Notes: generated from the letters alone by a model not told the origin. Shown: positions 43,746-56,249, counted from the first letter of the stretch. The stretch: DNA of 64,000 nucleotides from Gerris lacustris (GCA_951217055.1 OX578277.1:105098119-105162118); one strand, 5' to 3'. Made by a program: numbers and translations.

Positions 43746-44379
43746 CGAATTCCTGTCTTATAGACATGCACACAAACATACACTCATCCGATTTTAAATT
43801 TTGACCGATTTGAAAAACTAGGGAAAAATTAAATGAATTAACAATAATAATAATTGTCCAAGTGATTTTAAGCAATAAATTAAATACAATATAAACATTT
43901 GTTACGATACAATAGCCATGGTCCATGGACAGTCTAGCGAAATTAAATATATTTGACAATGATACGTTGTTGAAACGTAAAATCATTTAAGTATACGAAA
44001 TGGGACGCGAGGAAGCTATAGGTGCCATATTAATTGGCAGATTATTTTACCATCTTTTATTTTAAATCGTTCAATATTGTTTTGATTTTTTTTTTTAATT
44101 AATAGAAGTATCAATTAAACAAAATGTTTATAACGTTAGACGTCTGAAAGTAATATGGGACTATCCATGGTTCAATATACCATCGAAATTTCTTAAAAAT
44201 AGAATGAGTGTACTTCACCAAAAAATGTCCCCTGACTTCAGAAACGGATTTCTGTCTTGGTTTTATTCACCAAGCTAGAAGTATTTGTTTGTGAGTATTT
44301 GGTTAAGCTGTCAACTAAATAAAGATTTCCAGTTAGTTGTAGGATTTTGGTGGAATCCAAGATTACTGGATCTGCAGAT
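43746..44379. other. Unassigned, with R3 scrap
   Basis: The phrase AAATGTCCCCTGACTTCAGA and following (44223-44262) is R3-like. Frames here lack domains. Confidence 0.4.
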
Positions 44380-44680
44380 AGTGTATCTTCTTTATTATAG
44401 TTAGTAGTAGTAGTCTAGTACTTTCTACTAGGACGGGTAGGACGAACCACTTGTTCGAACCTTGCAATTAGGCCATCACTTAGGCCCTTATTACGCCCCG
44501 CGGTAGAGAGTTCCAGCCACTTCACACATCATACCTCTGTACATAGTACCGCCAAAGCGAGTATGATGTGATCAATAGTGAGCCATATAAATCAGAGGGT
44601 CACGGCGAGGAATCGAACCCCGTCTCGTTCCACTCGAGATTCAGTGATGGCCGAGCAGACGTGGTTTAACACTCCCCTTT
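44380..44680 (-). repeat. tRNA-derived SINE-like repeat, copy 2
   Basis: The minus strand reads GTCTGCTCGGCCATCACTGA, then a B box GGGGTTCGATTCC (44609-44621), then a body shared with 15000-15430 (CACTATTGATCACATCATAC here). A pol III type head is likely. Ends uncertain. Confidence 0.6.
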
Positions 44681-44694
44681 ATTATAGTTAATAC

Positions 44695-44790
44695 TTAAAT
44701 GTTTCTAAAATTAAATAATCATTTCACTATCTATTATTATAATTTTGTAGAAGAGGGCAGGTTATCAATACTTTTGAAGTGGATTATAGT
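44695..44790 (-). repeat. R9 fragment, reverse
   Basis: ATTATTATAATTTTGTAGAA and TCAATACTTTTGAAGTGGA match 48525-48600 on the other strand. Confidence 0.6.
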
Positions 44791-45134
44791 TTATTCGAGA
44801 AAACTCAATTTATTTTCCTTCTGTGAATAAATGTTTAAATAAGAAAATGGAAATTTTAAATTATTCGCACAAACCGCAGGTTTGAAGTGGAAGAGTGCTG
44901 GTCTTATTATATTTTCTTTTGTCTGAAATAAATATAGATCTATTCCAATAAAACCAGATACCTTTAGAAGAAAGACAGAGATAATGAATTAGAAGATAGT
45001 CAACTTCCCTTTTGTACGACCGTTGCTAAAGTTAGAGTGGAGGAAAACTTCCCCATTTCAGTTTAGAATAAACAGTGGCGCTGCCAAACCCGCCAAAGAG
45101 AAACTAATTCCCACTTATACCTGTAAAAAACTTT
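44791..45134. other. Unassigned linker
   Basis: Nothing recognised. Confidence 0.35.
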
Positions 45135-45214
45135 CTACCCGAGACAAATTTCTAACCTGTGACCTCCTGATCTATTGAGAAGCTCCTTATACCACTAGGG
45201 TATCAGACTTATCT
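45135..45214 (-). repeat. tRNA-derived sequence, decayed
   Basis: On the minus strand TACCCTAGTGGTATAAGGAG fits an A box and CACAGGTTAGAAAT a damaged B box 45 bases on. Pseudogene or SINE head. Confidence 0.5.
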
Positions 45215-46526
45215 TGGTCGGAAAAGTAAATTTGGTGTAGAAAGTCAGTGAAAATGTCGATTAGGTTTTTACTTTATTAGTTACGCTTTTTGATGGCTGG
45301 CAATGTAGCCTTTTTATGTAGTACTTTTTAAAAATAGAATGACACAGCATGAAGGAGATGTTAGATCAAAAACAAATAAAACTGCTGAGTTCACATGCAT
45401 TAGAAAATCAACATAATTTTAATTTCGAGAATGCAAAAATTGTCGATAGGGAAAAAAAATATTTTTAAAAGAAAACTTTTAGAGTCCGCATATATATATC
45501 AGCCTGTAATAACAGTATTAATTACAAAACAGATACAAAAGAGCTAAATAAGGTGTACTCAGCAATTTTTCAAACTTTAAATCTTAATAATAAATTATAA
45601 ATTTTAATTTAAAAAAATAAAATTAAAAAAAAAATATAAATATGGTTGTTGATTAAATTATTTAGTAATTGTATAATTACCTTATTATCTTAAATAACTT
45701 ATTGTATAAATAGTAATAATTGTTTTTTTGTGATTGTAATTGTTTAAATGTTTATTTTTAAAAAACAAATATATAAAAAAAAATAAGTTTATAGTTTTTA
45801 AAGAAACCATACAGTATATATAATAATTTGATATGATTGAATCTGGGTTTATGTTTACAATTGTCCTTCCTATTTCATTTTGCTAGCCTGGTGATTAGTC
45901 TTGTTTCAATCTCTCAACCTGACTCATGTATTTTACTGTTGGGTTACTTACCCTTTATGTATAATTTATATCATGGCGGTTTTCAAGTAAGTTTTTAAAT
46001 AGTTATTTATTATCATTTAATAAAGTATTGTCATTAAAAATTTTAAATTCTGTGATTATAACAATTATTAATTTTCCAATTTTAATGTATTTTTAAGATA
46101 TGACGTGATTAAGAAGTGGATGTACCATTTTTTAATTGATGAACTGACTCTATATAAAAAAAATAATTTTAACCAAAGAACTATCATGAATAAGTATATT
46201 TTTAGTATAATTATTTAATTTATTGTTTTATTAATTAAGTCAGACCATATAATTAATTAATTATTTTTTAAAAAAAAATTCTGATTTTTATTTATATATT
46301 TAAAAAAAAATGTATGTAAGATAAATGTGATTGTTAGATATAAATGTAGAAGATTTTTGTTATTCTAATTTTAATAAACAATTTTTCAGGATTGATAATG
46401 TCCCAAAGTGGGGGACGAAATATCGCATAAAACGTAGTTGATGATTTATTATACCCCTGAAGACCCAAGGAAAAAAAAACTAAATTGAAAATAAATAAAT
46501 TGGTAAGGCGTGAATCTCACGTAAAA
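45215..46526. other. AT-rich region with motif M copy 3 near its end
   Basis: Very AT-rich, no frames. ATGTCCC, a short loop and GGGGACGAAATAT at 46397-46424 form motif M again (stem GTCCC/GGGAC). Confidence 0.45.
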
Positions 46527-47210
46527 AGGGTTTCGTTGGTATTGAAAACACAAAATTAGTAAGGGGGGAGGGGAGAAAAGTTTTGATTTTTTTTTGACAA
46601 AATGACGCGCAAAATTAAATGTTAACATCAAGTGTTATACATTTTTGAAATCTACTCTTCAATACCTTTCATTTGATACCCCACTCAAAATTAAAAAAAA
46701 AAAAATCGGATAACATGAATTATCCGCCATCTTGGATTTCCAGTAAATCAGATCAAATTGTTAATCTTATTTTTTCTATGGCCCAGCAGACCACACATTT
46801 TGCATATTTTTCTATATTTTTAGTAATAGCGGAAATACAATTTTAGGGGGGGGGGGGGGGGGGGGACACGCAAAATTTCGACGTTTTTTGACAAAATGGC
46901 GCTGAAAATTAAGCACTACCCCTAAGTGGTATATATATATTTCTATTCTACTCTTCAGTACCTTTCATTTGATACCCCACTCAAAATTTTAAAAAAATAT
47001 TTTTTTTTCGCGACGTGAATTATCCGCCATTTTGAATTTGAACAGCTGATAATATTGAGTTCACTATATTTTTCCTGTGTGCGCGTCAAAACGACCTTTT
47101 ATACTGGAAAGTTTCACGTTTTTATCTCTTTTGGTTCAAAAGTTATTGGAACCAGACACAGGAACGAAACTATAAGGGTTTCTTTTTTTTGGTTTTACCA
47201 ACGAAACCCT
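46527..47210. repeat. Repeat R6, copy 2
   Basis: AGGGTTTCGTTGGTA to TACCAACGAAACCCT, collinear with 12191-12881 including both G-runs and the CTCTTCAATACC block. Left flank of about 30 bases is also shared. Confidence 0.8.
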
Positions 47211-47336
47211 AAAAAAGGGACTGCAACAAAAATGGGAATGTAGCAGCACTTTCGGCGCAACGCTGGTACTACTAGTACTTGAAGAGAGCTGAGTAAAACG
47301 TTTGCTGTACAAAATCGGTTTTTGTGGAAAACGTAT

Positions 47337-47411
47337 ACAGTAGGACCTCGTTAATCAGGATGAATTAAGGCGGGAGGTCGTCTGGATAGTGGGATTTCCA
47401 GATTAGCCAGG

Positions 47412-47447
<36 letters not shown>
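47337..47447 (+). mobile_element. pogo/Tigger-like left end fragment
   Basis: TACAGTAGGACCTCGTTAAT and CAGGATGAATTAAGG resemble the TIR of the element at 55457. No right end. Followed by an A29-type run (47419-47447). Confidence 0.55.
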
Positions 47448-47449
<2 letters not shown>

Positions 47450-47512
47450 AATATAAAAAACGTAAAACACAAATTGAGAAAATTATACATCAGCAGGTAA
47501 GGAACTCTGTTA

Positions 47513-47638
47513 AGGCCTCCAAATACGATCAAACATTTTGCTCAAAATGTTTGCGCAAACCAGATGTCGAGCAAATTTAGGCTATACACGTCAAACATCA
47601 TGTTTCTGCAAACATTTTGACCGGGCCTTTAACGTAAA
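47513..47638. mobile_element. 126-bp Harbinger-like MITE
   Basis: AGGCCTCCAAATACGATCAA to GACCGGGCCT with TTA on both sides (47510-47512, 47639-47641). Short relative of 42835-43294, lacking the minisatellite. Confidence 0.75.
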
Positions 47639-48524
47639 GCTATTTAAGATATTGGTGACCTAGAAAATTAATTATTAATGAAGGCTGAAAATTGTAATGC
47701 ACTTGCCACCAATGATTTGACATGCTGTAGGAAAGCCATATAATTGTTTACATTTGGTTTAAAAACAGGTTATGTATGTTATGTATTTTTTTTTTTACCT
47801 GAAAATAATTTGGGAATCAATCGGGATGTTAAAAATTCAGCTGTCATTTAAAACGGGGAGAAATCGGGCTCCCAAAAAGGGTCTTTTTTACCTGCGCGGG
47901 GGGGGGGGGGGATCGTGTATCTTTAACGGGGTCCTAATGTGTCTTTAATCTTTATCAACTGGCTATAATATCTATACATGTATGATGTTTTACGCAAATT
48001 GTTTTGTGTCTAAAAAAAAGCTGCTGTAGAAATTATTTAAGTTTTTTAAAACATATACATTGATAGCTTGATACTGATCGAACCATTCTATTTCTAACAT
48101 TATAGAACTTCTTCAAAGTAATAACATTTAAGGTTGTTATTTCATAAAGGACTTAAGGTTCTAATTGTAGATATAAGTTATAATAATCGTCACTATGAGG
48201 GGGGGGGGGGGGTATATCCCGAAATTAAGAGCCCGTATTTTAAGATAAAAAAAACACCTGTCGTTTACTTACTATACTTTCCGATAATAGTACTATCTAA
48301 ACCCAGAAAATCCCCAGAACACTCTACTGTGATTTATATAAAAGATACTATCAGGATACCCGTACTGGGCTTAGGTATGTATCACGTTTAATGTTGTAGT
48401 TTAAATTAGTTTAATAGGTTTATTAACTAAAGACAAGATACTTTAAAACTCTTGAACTAAACAAGATTATTTATGACTGTGACTGTATACTTTTTACTAA
48501 GATTCAACTTACTCAGTTAAATAA
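47639..48524. other. Unassigned sequence
   Basis: G runs at 47899-47911 and 48198-48212. No coding region recognised. Confidence 0.4.
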
Positions 48525-48935
48525 TGTCCACTTCAAAAGTATTGATCACCTACCCACTTCTACAAAATTATAATAATAGATAATAAATGTTTAATCTTCA
48601 AACCCACTCTAATAGCTAATTATCATTTATTACGTGGTGTCCCTTTTCATCACAAATCCCTAAAGAAAACACAATCACTTTATTATGAGAAAGCACCTGA
48701 CAAGAAGGCAAGATTAGCGTAAATTTCGCTAATAGTTGTGCATATCGACCAAACCTGCAGATTTGCATATCACCCCCATCAAAACTTTACCACAAGTTGA
48801 CTTGAACGTTCCTGAATATGCTTTAAGCATTAGGAGTGAGTTAAGCGGTTACTATTAGTATCAGTTCGAGACGTGGTCACTGCCTGATGACCTCAAAACT
48901 TAATCATGCAACCTGTGACTTTATTAAAGAAAATA
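48525..48935 (+). repeat. Repeat R9, uninterrupted copy
   Basis: Reference copy for the R9 target at 56461-60596. Contains the empty LINE site GTTGTGCAT (48735-48743) and the empty piggyBac site TTAA (48924-48927). Internal phrases: TTACGTGGTGTCCC, GACTTGAACGTTCCTGAATA, CACTGCCTGATGACCTCAAA. Function unknown. Confidence 0.75.
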
Positions 48936-49862
48936 CGTGTGGTGTCGCGGGGCAACCAGTAGGAACGAAGTTCCTTACATTTTTCATTAAATATAAATTA
49001 TAAAATCAAACTGCTAAGTACATATACGTTGCTAAATACTTATATATGGCGGAGTTAGAAAAGAGGCAAAATTAAAAGTAACTAACTGTTTGTATCTAGC
49101 AGAGTTAAGGCAAAATTAAAAGAAAAGCATTAAGTACCATTAAAGCAAGCGTCTTAGTATATATGTGAAAATATGTGAATATTGAGAAAAAAGTTAATCA
49201 TGATGAGTTTATAGTTAAAGGGTATGTTTGTAGTTAGTGGGGAGTATGACTTTTTTTCCTACCCGGCCTACTAATTTGAAATAATATATAAAATATATCT
49301 CTTCCCTACTCAAAAACGTCTGCTTGTATCAGGTTGAAATTTTACAAGCCTGTTTCAATTGTACTTTTGACGATGTGTAAGAAGTTTTATTAAAATCGTT
49401 ACGTTAGAACGTAAGGTATCGGTAAAAACGTTGTTTTCTTTATTTTAAACGTTTAGGTCCGCTTTTATAAATTTAGCGATCTGTATCACTTCATAGCAGT
49501 GTCAGTGTTCGTTTTACTAAAAAAAAAAAAAATTATTTAAAAAAAGTTGTTTGTCTCATTGAATAGATGGAGTTTTAGATGGAGGATTTTTTCCCGCCCT
49601 AAAATTCCAATTGTAAATTTGAAGCTTACATTTACGCGAGCGTTGCGCGTGAACGCTCAGGCGGATACCGTTGTCCAACGAACTCATCCTGGGTATTGGA
49701 AAAATGAACATGTGTACCAAATTTCAACTAACTAGTTTATCTTTTACTCAAGTTATCGTCATCGGTAGATTTCGTGACGCTTGGTTTTGTGAAGGTCGTT
49801 TTTTTTCGGATTCACTCCCGGGCTCCAGAAAGTTCCATAAGGAACTTCGTTCCAAAAGAAAA
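48936..49862 (+). repeat. R1 copy D, both caps present
   Basis: CGTGTGGTGTCGCGGG at the left, cap GGAACGAAGTTCCTTA (48962-48977), and the inverted cap TAAGGAACTTCGTTCC (49838-49853). The best preserved R1 copy. Frames 49547-49735 and 49671-49895 are repeat translations shared with copy A. Confidence 0.8.
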
Positions 49863-50269
49863 CAATATAATTATAGCATGGCACAATATACATAAGCAGT
49901 TACCACAAAAATATTTTGTTTAATAAAAGATCCATATTTGCTTAAAAAAGACTGTCTAACATCAAGCTAGAATTTTTCGTGATTTAATTTTTGGTGTCCT
50001 CCAAGAATATGTTGTCTGCAGAGTTCCTCTGCGGGATATAGCTGGGCTATAAGCCGTTAAAAAACTAACCGGTGGAAAGCGGCTATGTCCTGCCCATTTT
50101 AGCGGTCAATGTGATATTCATGATTCAGATGAGAATAAAATTAGTTAGTAGACCAAAAAAATGATGTTAGTATGTCACTTGATAGGTGACCATTTTGATT
50201 TGAAGAAATATTCAAATCACTCTTATTAAGTGTTTGAATATTTGCTTGAAGAGAGAAGATTTGTTGCCA
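49863..50269. other. Unassigned linker
   Basis: No gene recognised. Confidence 0.35.
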
Positions 50270-50850
50270 ATCTTATAACTTCCTGTAAGTGAAGTTAAAA
50301 GAATGGCAAGAAACATCTTGTTTTTTGGCTTTTTTCTCGACGGTCTTCCTCCAAAGGTTCTCTGGCCGACTACGTTTGCCCGTTCCTTGGAGGTTCCAGT
50401 CAAGTGAATTTTTTTCTATGGCTCCTTTAGAGTGTGCCCAATCCAAAGGCCTTTCCTCTGTTTGATCTGAATTAAGATTTGTTTTTAGTGCGTAACATCC
50501 CACCGATCTTCCATATGGATATATCACATACATTGAGATTTGGAATTATGTCCGGCCATATTATATTACGAATTCGGCTTGGAGTCTGAAGTCTGTAGTT
50601 ATTGCTGTTGGTCACATTCCACGTCTTCCATCCTGATAGATTTGACGTTGGTATTGAACAATCTTCAGTTTTGTCCTCGAAATCAATCGCTTTTTCGTCA
50701 CTGGATAAAAGCTGGACAAATGTTCCATTTGCTAGTCTAATGCGGTTTGCGATATCATCCTCTACTTCATCATCATCCCATCACTTTCAAGGCACACGAA
50801 GGATTCAACAATCTCCATGTCATTCTAACTGATGCTCAGCATCAGTGGCA
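50270..50850 (-). pseudogene. LINE reverse transcriptase, C-terminal relic, multiple frameshifts
   Basis: Decayed end of a non-LTR reverse transcriptase of the arthropod group whose tail reads xLxWxPQGxRKRGRPxNxWRR (often placed near RTE; clade not certain). On the minus strand, in changing frames, I see EDDIANRIRLANGTFVQL (near 50740), then a segment corresponding to the RTKL...YGxxTW region, then SLDWNLQGTGKRSRPENLWR followed by KTVEKKAKKQ (50430-50320). The order and spacing match the family. Catalytic motifs are absent, and no full frame exceeds 86 codons. Flanks show no poly-A. It is a truncated, old copy with no function. Confidence 0.7.
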
Positions 50851-51684
50851 GCATTTGTATTTAGCTGATACGACTACCTAGTATAAAATGTAATTAAATC
50901 AAATGTATTGCCTTAATAATGTACAAAGAATGCAATAACAATGTGCTAATGTTAAAAGACGAAAAAATAAGACAATAAATTACAAGCAAGTGAACTGTAA
51001 CATAAAACTAAATGGGAAAACTAGAGTTTGCCCACGTAAAAATACATCAAAGTACTTTGTTAGAAAGGTCATAAAATAACAGAAGGTGGAAAACATTTTC
51101 ACTTTTCATTCAGTTCGAAAGTCTGAGTTTCACAATCAAGATGAAAGAAAGAAAAAAAAGGTAGAAAAAGGGTTTTATTCAAAACTTGACCGTCAAAGAA
51201 ATCTTCAGGTAATGAATGAATTCACTACTTTCCCAATGGAAGATTATGAATGAGGTTCTCATCTCTCATAGTGATAAATACTCCAAGAGAAAAAAATAAA
51301 TCTTTTTATATTATTAAAAAAGTGTTAGAATGAGTGAGAAAGAGAACGGTAGTCTAAACTAGACAGTAGAATAATTTAGAGATATCCTCCCGTCTTTCGG
51401 AAAGGGAAGAAGATACCTCGCACTCCCTCTATGGCTTCCCGGTGGGTCTTTTTTTTTTTCATTTAACATTTTACGTTTACTTCTCACTGCTTTTTGGAGT
51501 ATTTGCTTCCAATGTTCCTGTCGTATTATATATCTTTTTTAAATCAAGAATATTTGACCGGAGAGATAATAATAGTTTTTCTACAGAATCGCATCCAAAA
51601 ACTATTTGACTTTGAAGTTTTCAATTTTTTTCTTAATTTGTAAAAAAAAAAGAAAGTAATCTAATTGTTGATTGACAAGTCAAC
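50851..51684. other. Unassigned sequence
   Basis: A GCTCAGCATCAG palindrome lies just inside the left edge (50827-50846). Otherwise no gene or family. Confidence 0.4.
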
Positions 51685-51750
51685 TTCATTCCTAGCTTCA
51701 TGGCAATGTTCTCGATAAAATTAAAGGTCTTGGGCTCGAATCCATGATAC
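51685..51750 (+). repeat. tRNA-derived sequence
   Basis: TAGCTTCATGGCA (51693) as A box and GGGCTCGAATCC (51732-51743) as B box. It directly abuts the next R4 copy. Not a working tRNA. Confidence 0.45.
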
Positions 51751-51754
51751 CATA

Positions 51755-52890
51755 TTTTTTTACTACGTTTTTATTAGCTTGCTTTCTTGTTTGTTTGTCC
51801 AGTACAAATCTTGCAATCGATTTTTAACTAACTTCCCGAGTAGCTAGGCATTTGAAACTTTTAGAATAGCTCAGAACACGATGACAATGCAATATTTTAA
51901 TACTATTAACCATCTTTCAGCAGAATTTAATTCGTTTTCAGCAAATTTTACTGTATGGAAAGTTAGATCGGAAAAATCCGCAAGTTATTTTATTTGGTTT
52001 AACGACCCATATTTATACGATCTTCATTTTGACGGGTTTCAAATTTGTGATTTTTTATTAAGAGATTCACATTGAATGACGGCGAAAAAGGAAAAGTAAA
52101 CATAGAAATAAATTAATTGACTTGTGATAACCAGGTTTGTTTACACCTGTATCCTAGGCAGCGATCATAGAATCCATAAACGGAAAGATTTCCAACTCCC
52201 CTCTTTATCTACCTGTGTTAGACTACTGGAATTTGGCGGTTAATATTGTAACTAAATCTTTTACACCATTCAAAATATTTTGAGTTTCTTAATTCACAGA
52301 AATAAATTTATAAATTAATTTGTCAGTTTACTAGATTCGAACCCGGAAACTTTCGAATTCGGAGCAATCGCGCATCTCACACAGCCACCGATGCTGGTTT
52401 TTTTTTATTTCGTTTATTTACAAAATAGTACAAATGTCTGACAACCAGTATTTGTTTATATTTTAGAATTCGAGGAATGTCAAAAGATCATAAGTAGTTT
52501 ACAATTTTAACCGCCATCTGCCCGACCAGCGCTAGTGGTCTTACACCTCTAGAATACTGGAGTTGGATACCCCTGATCCTAGGTATCGGTTTAATTTTTT
52601 TGCTCTGTACTTCTTGACATGTACACATTTTACTTTTTCTTCTCTTACTGTTCCTACACGGGAGCGTATCAATGGCATGGTTTAGATTCAGTGTTGGCGA
52701 GATCAGTTGTTCAATGATTTGTCCTTCTTTTATAGATTTCAGAAACATAGAAGATCAGCTCTCTAGATGGTTGTCATTTATCTGAAGTAAATAAATTCAG
52801 AACTATTTTTTCACCAACGTTATAATATTTTAACAATGACAATTATACTATCAACATTTCAACATTCAACAGAAAATTTAAAAAATCTTG
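51755..52890 (-). repeat. R4 copy 6, split by a 430-bp insertion
   Basis: Pieces 51755 to about 52145 and about 52572 to 52890. The join at AACCAGGTTTGTT / CCTAAGTATCGG is seen uninterrupted in copy 8 (about 53909-53930). Confidence 0.75.
52140..52571 (-). repeat. Insertion in R4 carrying a tRNA-like head
   Basis: The minus strand holds GTGGCTGTGTGAG (52376-52388) and a B box GGTTCGAATC (52334-52343). TATCCTAGG near the left and CCTAGGTATC at the right edge suggest a short duplicated or inverted target. Probably a SINE. Confidence 0.5.
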
Positions 52891-52892
52891 AA

Positions 52893-53225
52893 ATTATACT
52901 ATGTTTTTATTAGCTTGCTTTCTTGTTTGTCCAGTAGAAATCTTACAATCGATTTGTAACAAACTTCCTGACTAAGTAGAAAGCTGAAACTTGCACAGAT
53001 TATGTATGTTCGATGACAATATAATAATCATTAATTAGATTTATCAAATTATTACTATTAGTCAATAAATCACTAAATTTCTTAAATATTTAGGCTGTCA
53101 AATTCAAAATCAATTGAAAATAAACACGACCAGTGACATCTAAGGAAATTCATAAGGAAATTTATATAACATACACAACGTAGTTTATAGAATGTTCTTT
53201 TTATCATGTATTATTTGTTTATTAT
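52893..53225 (-). repeat. R4 copy 7, internally deleted
   Basis: Begins ACTATGTTTTTATTAGCTTG directly after copy 6 and ends AACGTAGTTTATAGAATGTT. About 330 bp, so the middle is missing. Confidence 0.65.
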
Positions 53226-53535
53226 GTTTGTCTTTAATAGTTGTATACGTATACAGCAATTCTATGTAATGAATGAAAGGTGGTTTGCATGTCATTCTAA
53301 CAGTTCTACAAACCCTATAATTGTTTAGGCAATGGGATTGGCACCATTTAACTTAATTAGCTACCGTTTTTCATGCTGGGTCAACAGTGAAACCAAGATC
53401 AAGACCCTCTTCCGGAGTCGAATTTGAAATTAAATCCGGATCATTCTGCATCTAAAGCAATAATGATAGAATCGAGCATCGAGCCCCTTTTATTGACTGC
53501 TTATGGATATCGTGCCATACTATAATTATAGATTA
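53226..53535. other. Unassigned linker
   Basis: No feature recognised. Confidence 0.35.
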
Positions 53536-54262
53536 CTACTTTTTTATTAGCTTGCTTTCTTGTTTGTTTGTTTGTTTGTCCAGTACAAAACTTGCAATCG
53601 ATTTTTAACTAACTTCCCGAGTAGCTAAACATTTGAAACTTTTAGAATAGCTCAGAACACGATGACAATGCATTATTTTAATACTTTTAGCCATCTTTCA
53701 GCAGAATTTAATTAGTTTTCAGCAAATTTGCTGTATGGAAAGTTAGTTTGGAAAATATCCGCAAGTTATTTTATTTGTTTTGACATATCCCATAGTATTT
53801 ACAATCTTCATTTTGACGGGTTTCAAATTAGTGATTCTTTATTAAGAGGTAATCATTGACTGAAAGCGAAAAGTAAACAAAGAAATAAATTTATTGATGT
53901 GGGGCAACCAGGTTTGTTCCTAAGTATCGGTTTAATTTTTCTGCATCTGTACTTCTTTACTTGTACACATTTCTCTTCTCTTACTGTCCTTACACAGGGG
54001 CAGATCAATTGCACGGTTTAAATTCGGTGCTGGTGAGATCCGTTGTACAAAGATTTGTCCTTTTATAGGTTTAAGATCAGCTCTCTAGATGGTTGTCATT
54101 ATTATGTGAAGTAAATAAATTGGGAACTATGTATTTTTTATTTTTTTTTTCACTAACATTTTATAATAACAAAGGCAATTATTTTATCAACACTACATAA
54201 TATGATTCAACAGAAAATTTAAAAACGTAGTATATAAAAAGTTCTTTTTACCTTGTAATTAT
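53536..54262 (-). repeat. R4 copy 8, long
   Basis: Runs from ATTACTACTTTTTTATTAGC to AAAACGTAGTATATAAAAAG and TTACCTTGTAATTATTTTC. Serves as empty-site reference for copy 6. Confidence 0.8.
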
Positions 54263-54598
54263 TTTCTTTTTAACCCTAGAAAGGTAGCGGTACGTCAGCT
54301 GGGACATGTATAGTTTTATTTACTTCCCCCACTCCTAGTGATTACACACGGGACTTTTGTCCCGTTAGCTATGCTACACACACTTAGTTGTCCTTGAACT
54401 GCGAGACTATGTTGATCTTAGGAGGTCGTGTGTCGTCGTCTAATAGGTAAAAACCGGATACGTGCTACGTCCAAACGACGTATTGCTACTCTTTATAATA
54501 AATATCATACGTCCAATAAACGTAGCGCTACCGGAAATCATGCAAATGATCAACACGACCAATTATTGACGTAGCACTACCTAATTAAGCCAAAGAAT

Positions 54599-54757
54599 AT
54601 GGACAAATTATTTTCAAATGCCCACAAAATATGGTGCATAATGCAAAATTTAGAGGACGAGCCCTCCAGAGTGGAAGAAGATTTAATTGAAGAATATTAT
54701 GCAGATGACAGTAAACTTAGCTGCCTCGGGATAAGTGTTCTTTATTCATTCTATTAA
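54599..54757 (+). pseudogene. piggyBac-like transposase N-terminal fragment
   Basis: From ATG at 54599 the frame encodes 52 residues: MDKLFSNAHKIWCIMQNLED, then the acidic EPSRVEEDLIEEYYADDSKL, then a divergent hydrophobic end and stop at 54755-54757. Position just inside the left TIR of the TTAA-flanked element and an acidic leader are as expected for a piggyBac transposase start. No catalytic part follows; R3 and a pogo-like element occupy the space. This could alternatively be an unrelated short frame, as no diagnostic motif is included. The copy is not functional in any case. Confidence 0.45.
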
Positions 54758-54849
54758 TATTAAAAAAAACGAAGAAAAACAAACAAAAAGCAAAGTCAAG
54801 ACGTTTTAGTCCGTAACCAAGAAAAAGGTTTTATAGAACGGTTGTCCTA

Positions 54850-55440
54850 TTTCGTAAAATTTAATGATTTTATGCTTTTGAAATCTATTATTATCCAATT
54901 TATTTAATTTTTTCCCCCTTTTTTTAAAATCTGTTATAATATTTTTTATTTTTTTTAGAAATATTAAAGTAATAAAAGTATCAAATATTAAGCATGAATT
55001 TAGAAAATTAAAAAAGCGCAGACAGTTAAAATTAATCTCGGGGTATCAGCGGGTTACTTTCGACGAACCATCAAAATTGCATATGTACTTAAGTACGTTT
55101 GATGATAATTACACATGTATAATTGTATATTTTTGCGCATGTGGAATAAAAACAAATGGGCACATAAGGTTTAAACTTATAGGAGACCAACAATGGGCTA
55201 ATTATGACCTACTATCCAAATTTCACTAAAATTGGTGACGAGTTTTTAAGATATTTTGGTTCGCGAAAAATGAGCGCAGACCAACAGAAAGACAAGCAAC
55301 CAAAAATGTTCCCTGATATGTGTGAAACGGATTTCTGTCTTGGGATTTTGGAAATCGGAAACCTAAATATTTTTGTTCTTCAGAACGATCACATAGCTTC
55401 CATTACCTTCGGTAAGCTCGGAAGCAAATTAATATGTATT
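54850..55440 (+). repeat. Repeat R3, full copy 2
   Basis: Collinear with 28485-29040, from GATTTTATGCTTTTGAAATC to ACCTTCGGTAAGCTCGGAAG. The frame at 55204-55473 is repeat-derived. Confidence 0.8.
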
Positions 55441-55456
55441 GTTTCAATTCTTTATA

Positions 55457-56249
55457 CAGTAGAGTCTCGCTAATCCGGGTTTAACGGGACCGAACCCAGT
55501 CCGGATTACCGAAAGTCCGGATTAAGCGGAATCAGTTTTAATGTGTCTGTAGAACAAGCTTTAGTAGAGTAAATCTATTAAAATCGAGGTTTTTATCGTA
55601 ATAAGTACTTCTATTAGTCTCCAAAACATGCTTGTACAACGTAAGTCCACTATTTAAGTTAATAGCTGTTCTGTCACCAGTCATGTCAAATATCAAATGA
55701 ATTAAAATAAAATGACACTATATTACGCAGGTGGCAGGTGTATAAGGGACTTCCTGAGAAACAGGCTGAGTTCTGATATGAAATTCGAGGAGCGATAATC
55801 ATTTCACAAAAAGTTGAGACATTAAACATTGTTGGTTTGGCAAAATTTCATGGAACTGGGTTGAGCCGCCGCTACATGTTTCTTAAAACCCTTCCCCATC
55901 TCATCACATATAGGTAATTGTACTTCCTGGAATACACTTCCTCTATATCTTCCGCCCTACATTTCTTTGGAACCGAAACAGATTTATCGATGTTCTTACT
56001 TATTCTTAAATCTGTTAATTTTTAACAAAATACCGGGTATTCCTCGTGTTAGACTGTTTGAATATACACCTATAAACTATACTAGGAACCATTTTATACA
56101 TTTTAATGGACAATAAAAGCAGAAACTCCAATTATCTTAACAATTAATAAATCTTAACAGGTCCTGGTTCCAATTTGTACATAGTTTTGACCCGTCCGGA
56201 TTATACGGATGTCCGGACTAGCGGGGTCCGGATAAACGAGACTCTACTG
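55457..56249. mobile_element. pogo/Tigger-like non-autonomous element
   Basis: Left CAGTAGAGTCTCGCTAATCC and right, inward, CAGTAGAGTCTCGTTTATCC, with TA on both sides (55455-55456, 56250-56251). Further TCCGGATTA-type words repeat inside both ends. CAGTnnAGnCTCG with TA duplication is typical of pogo/Tigger ends. No transposase in 793 bp. Confidence 0.85.
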
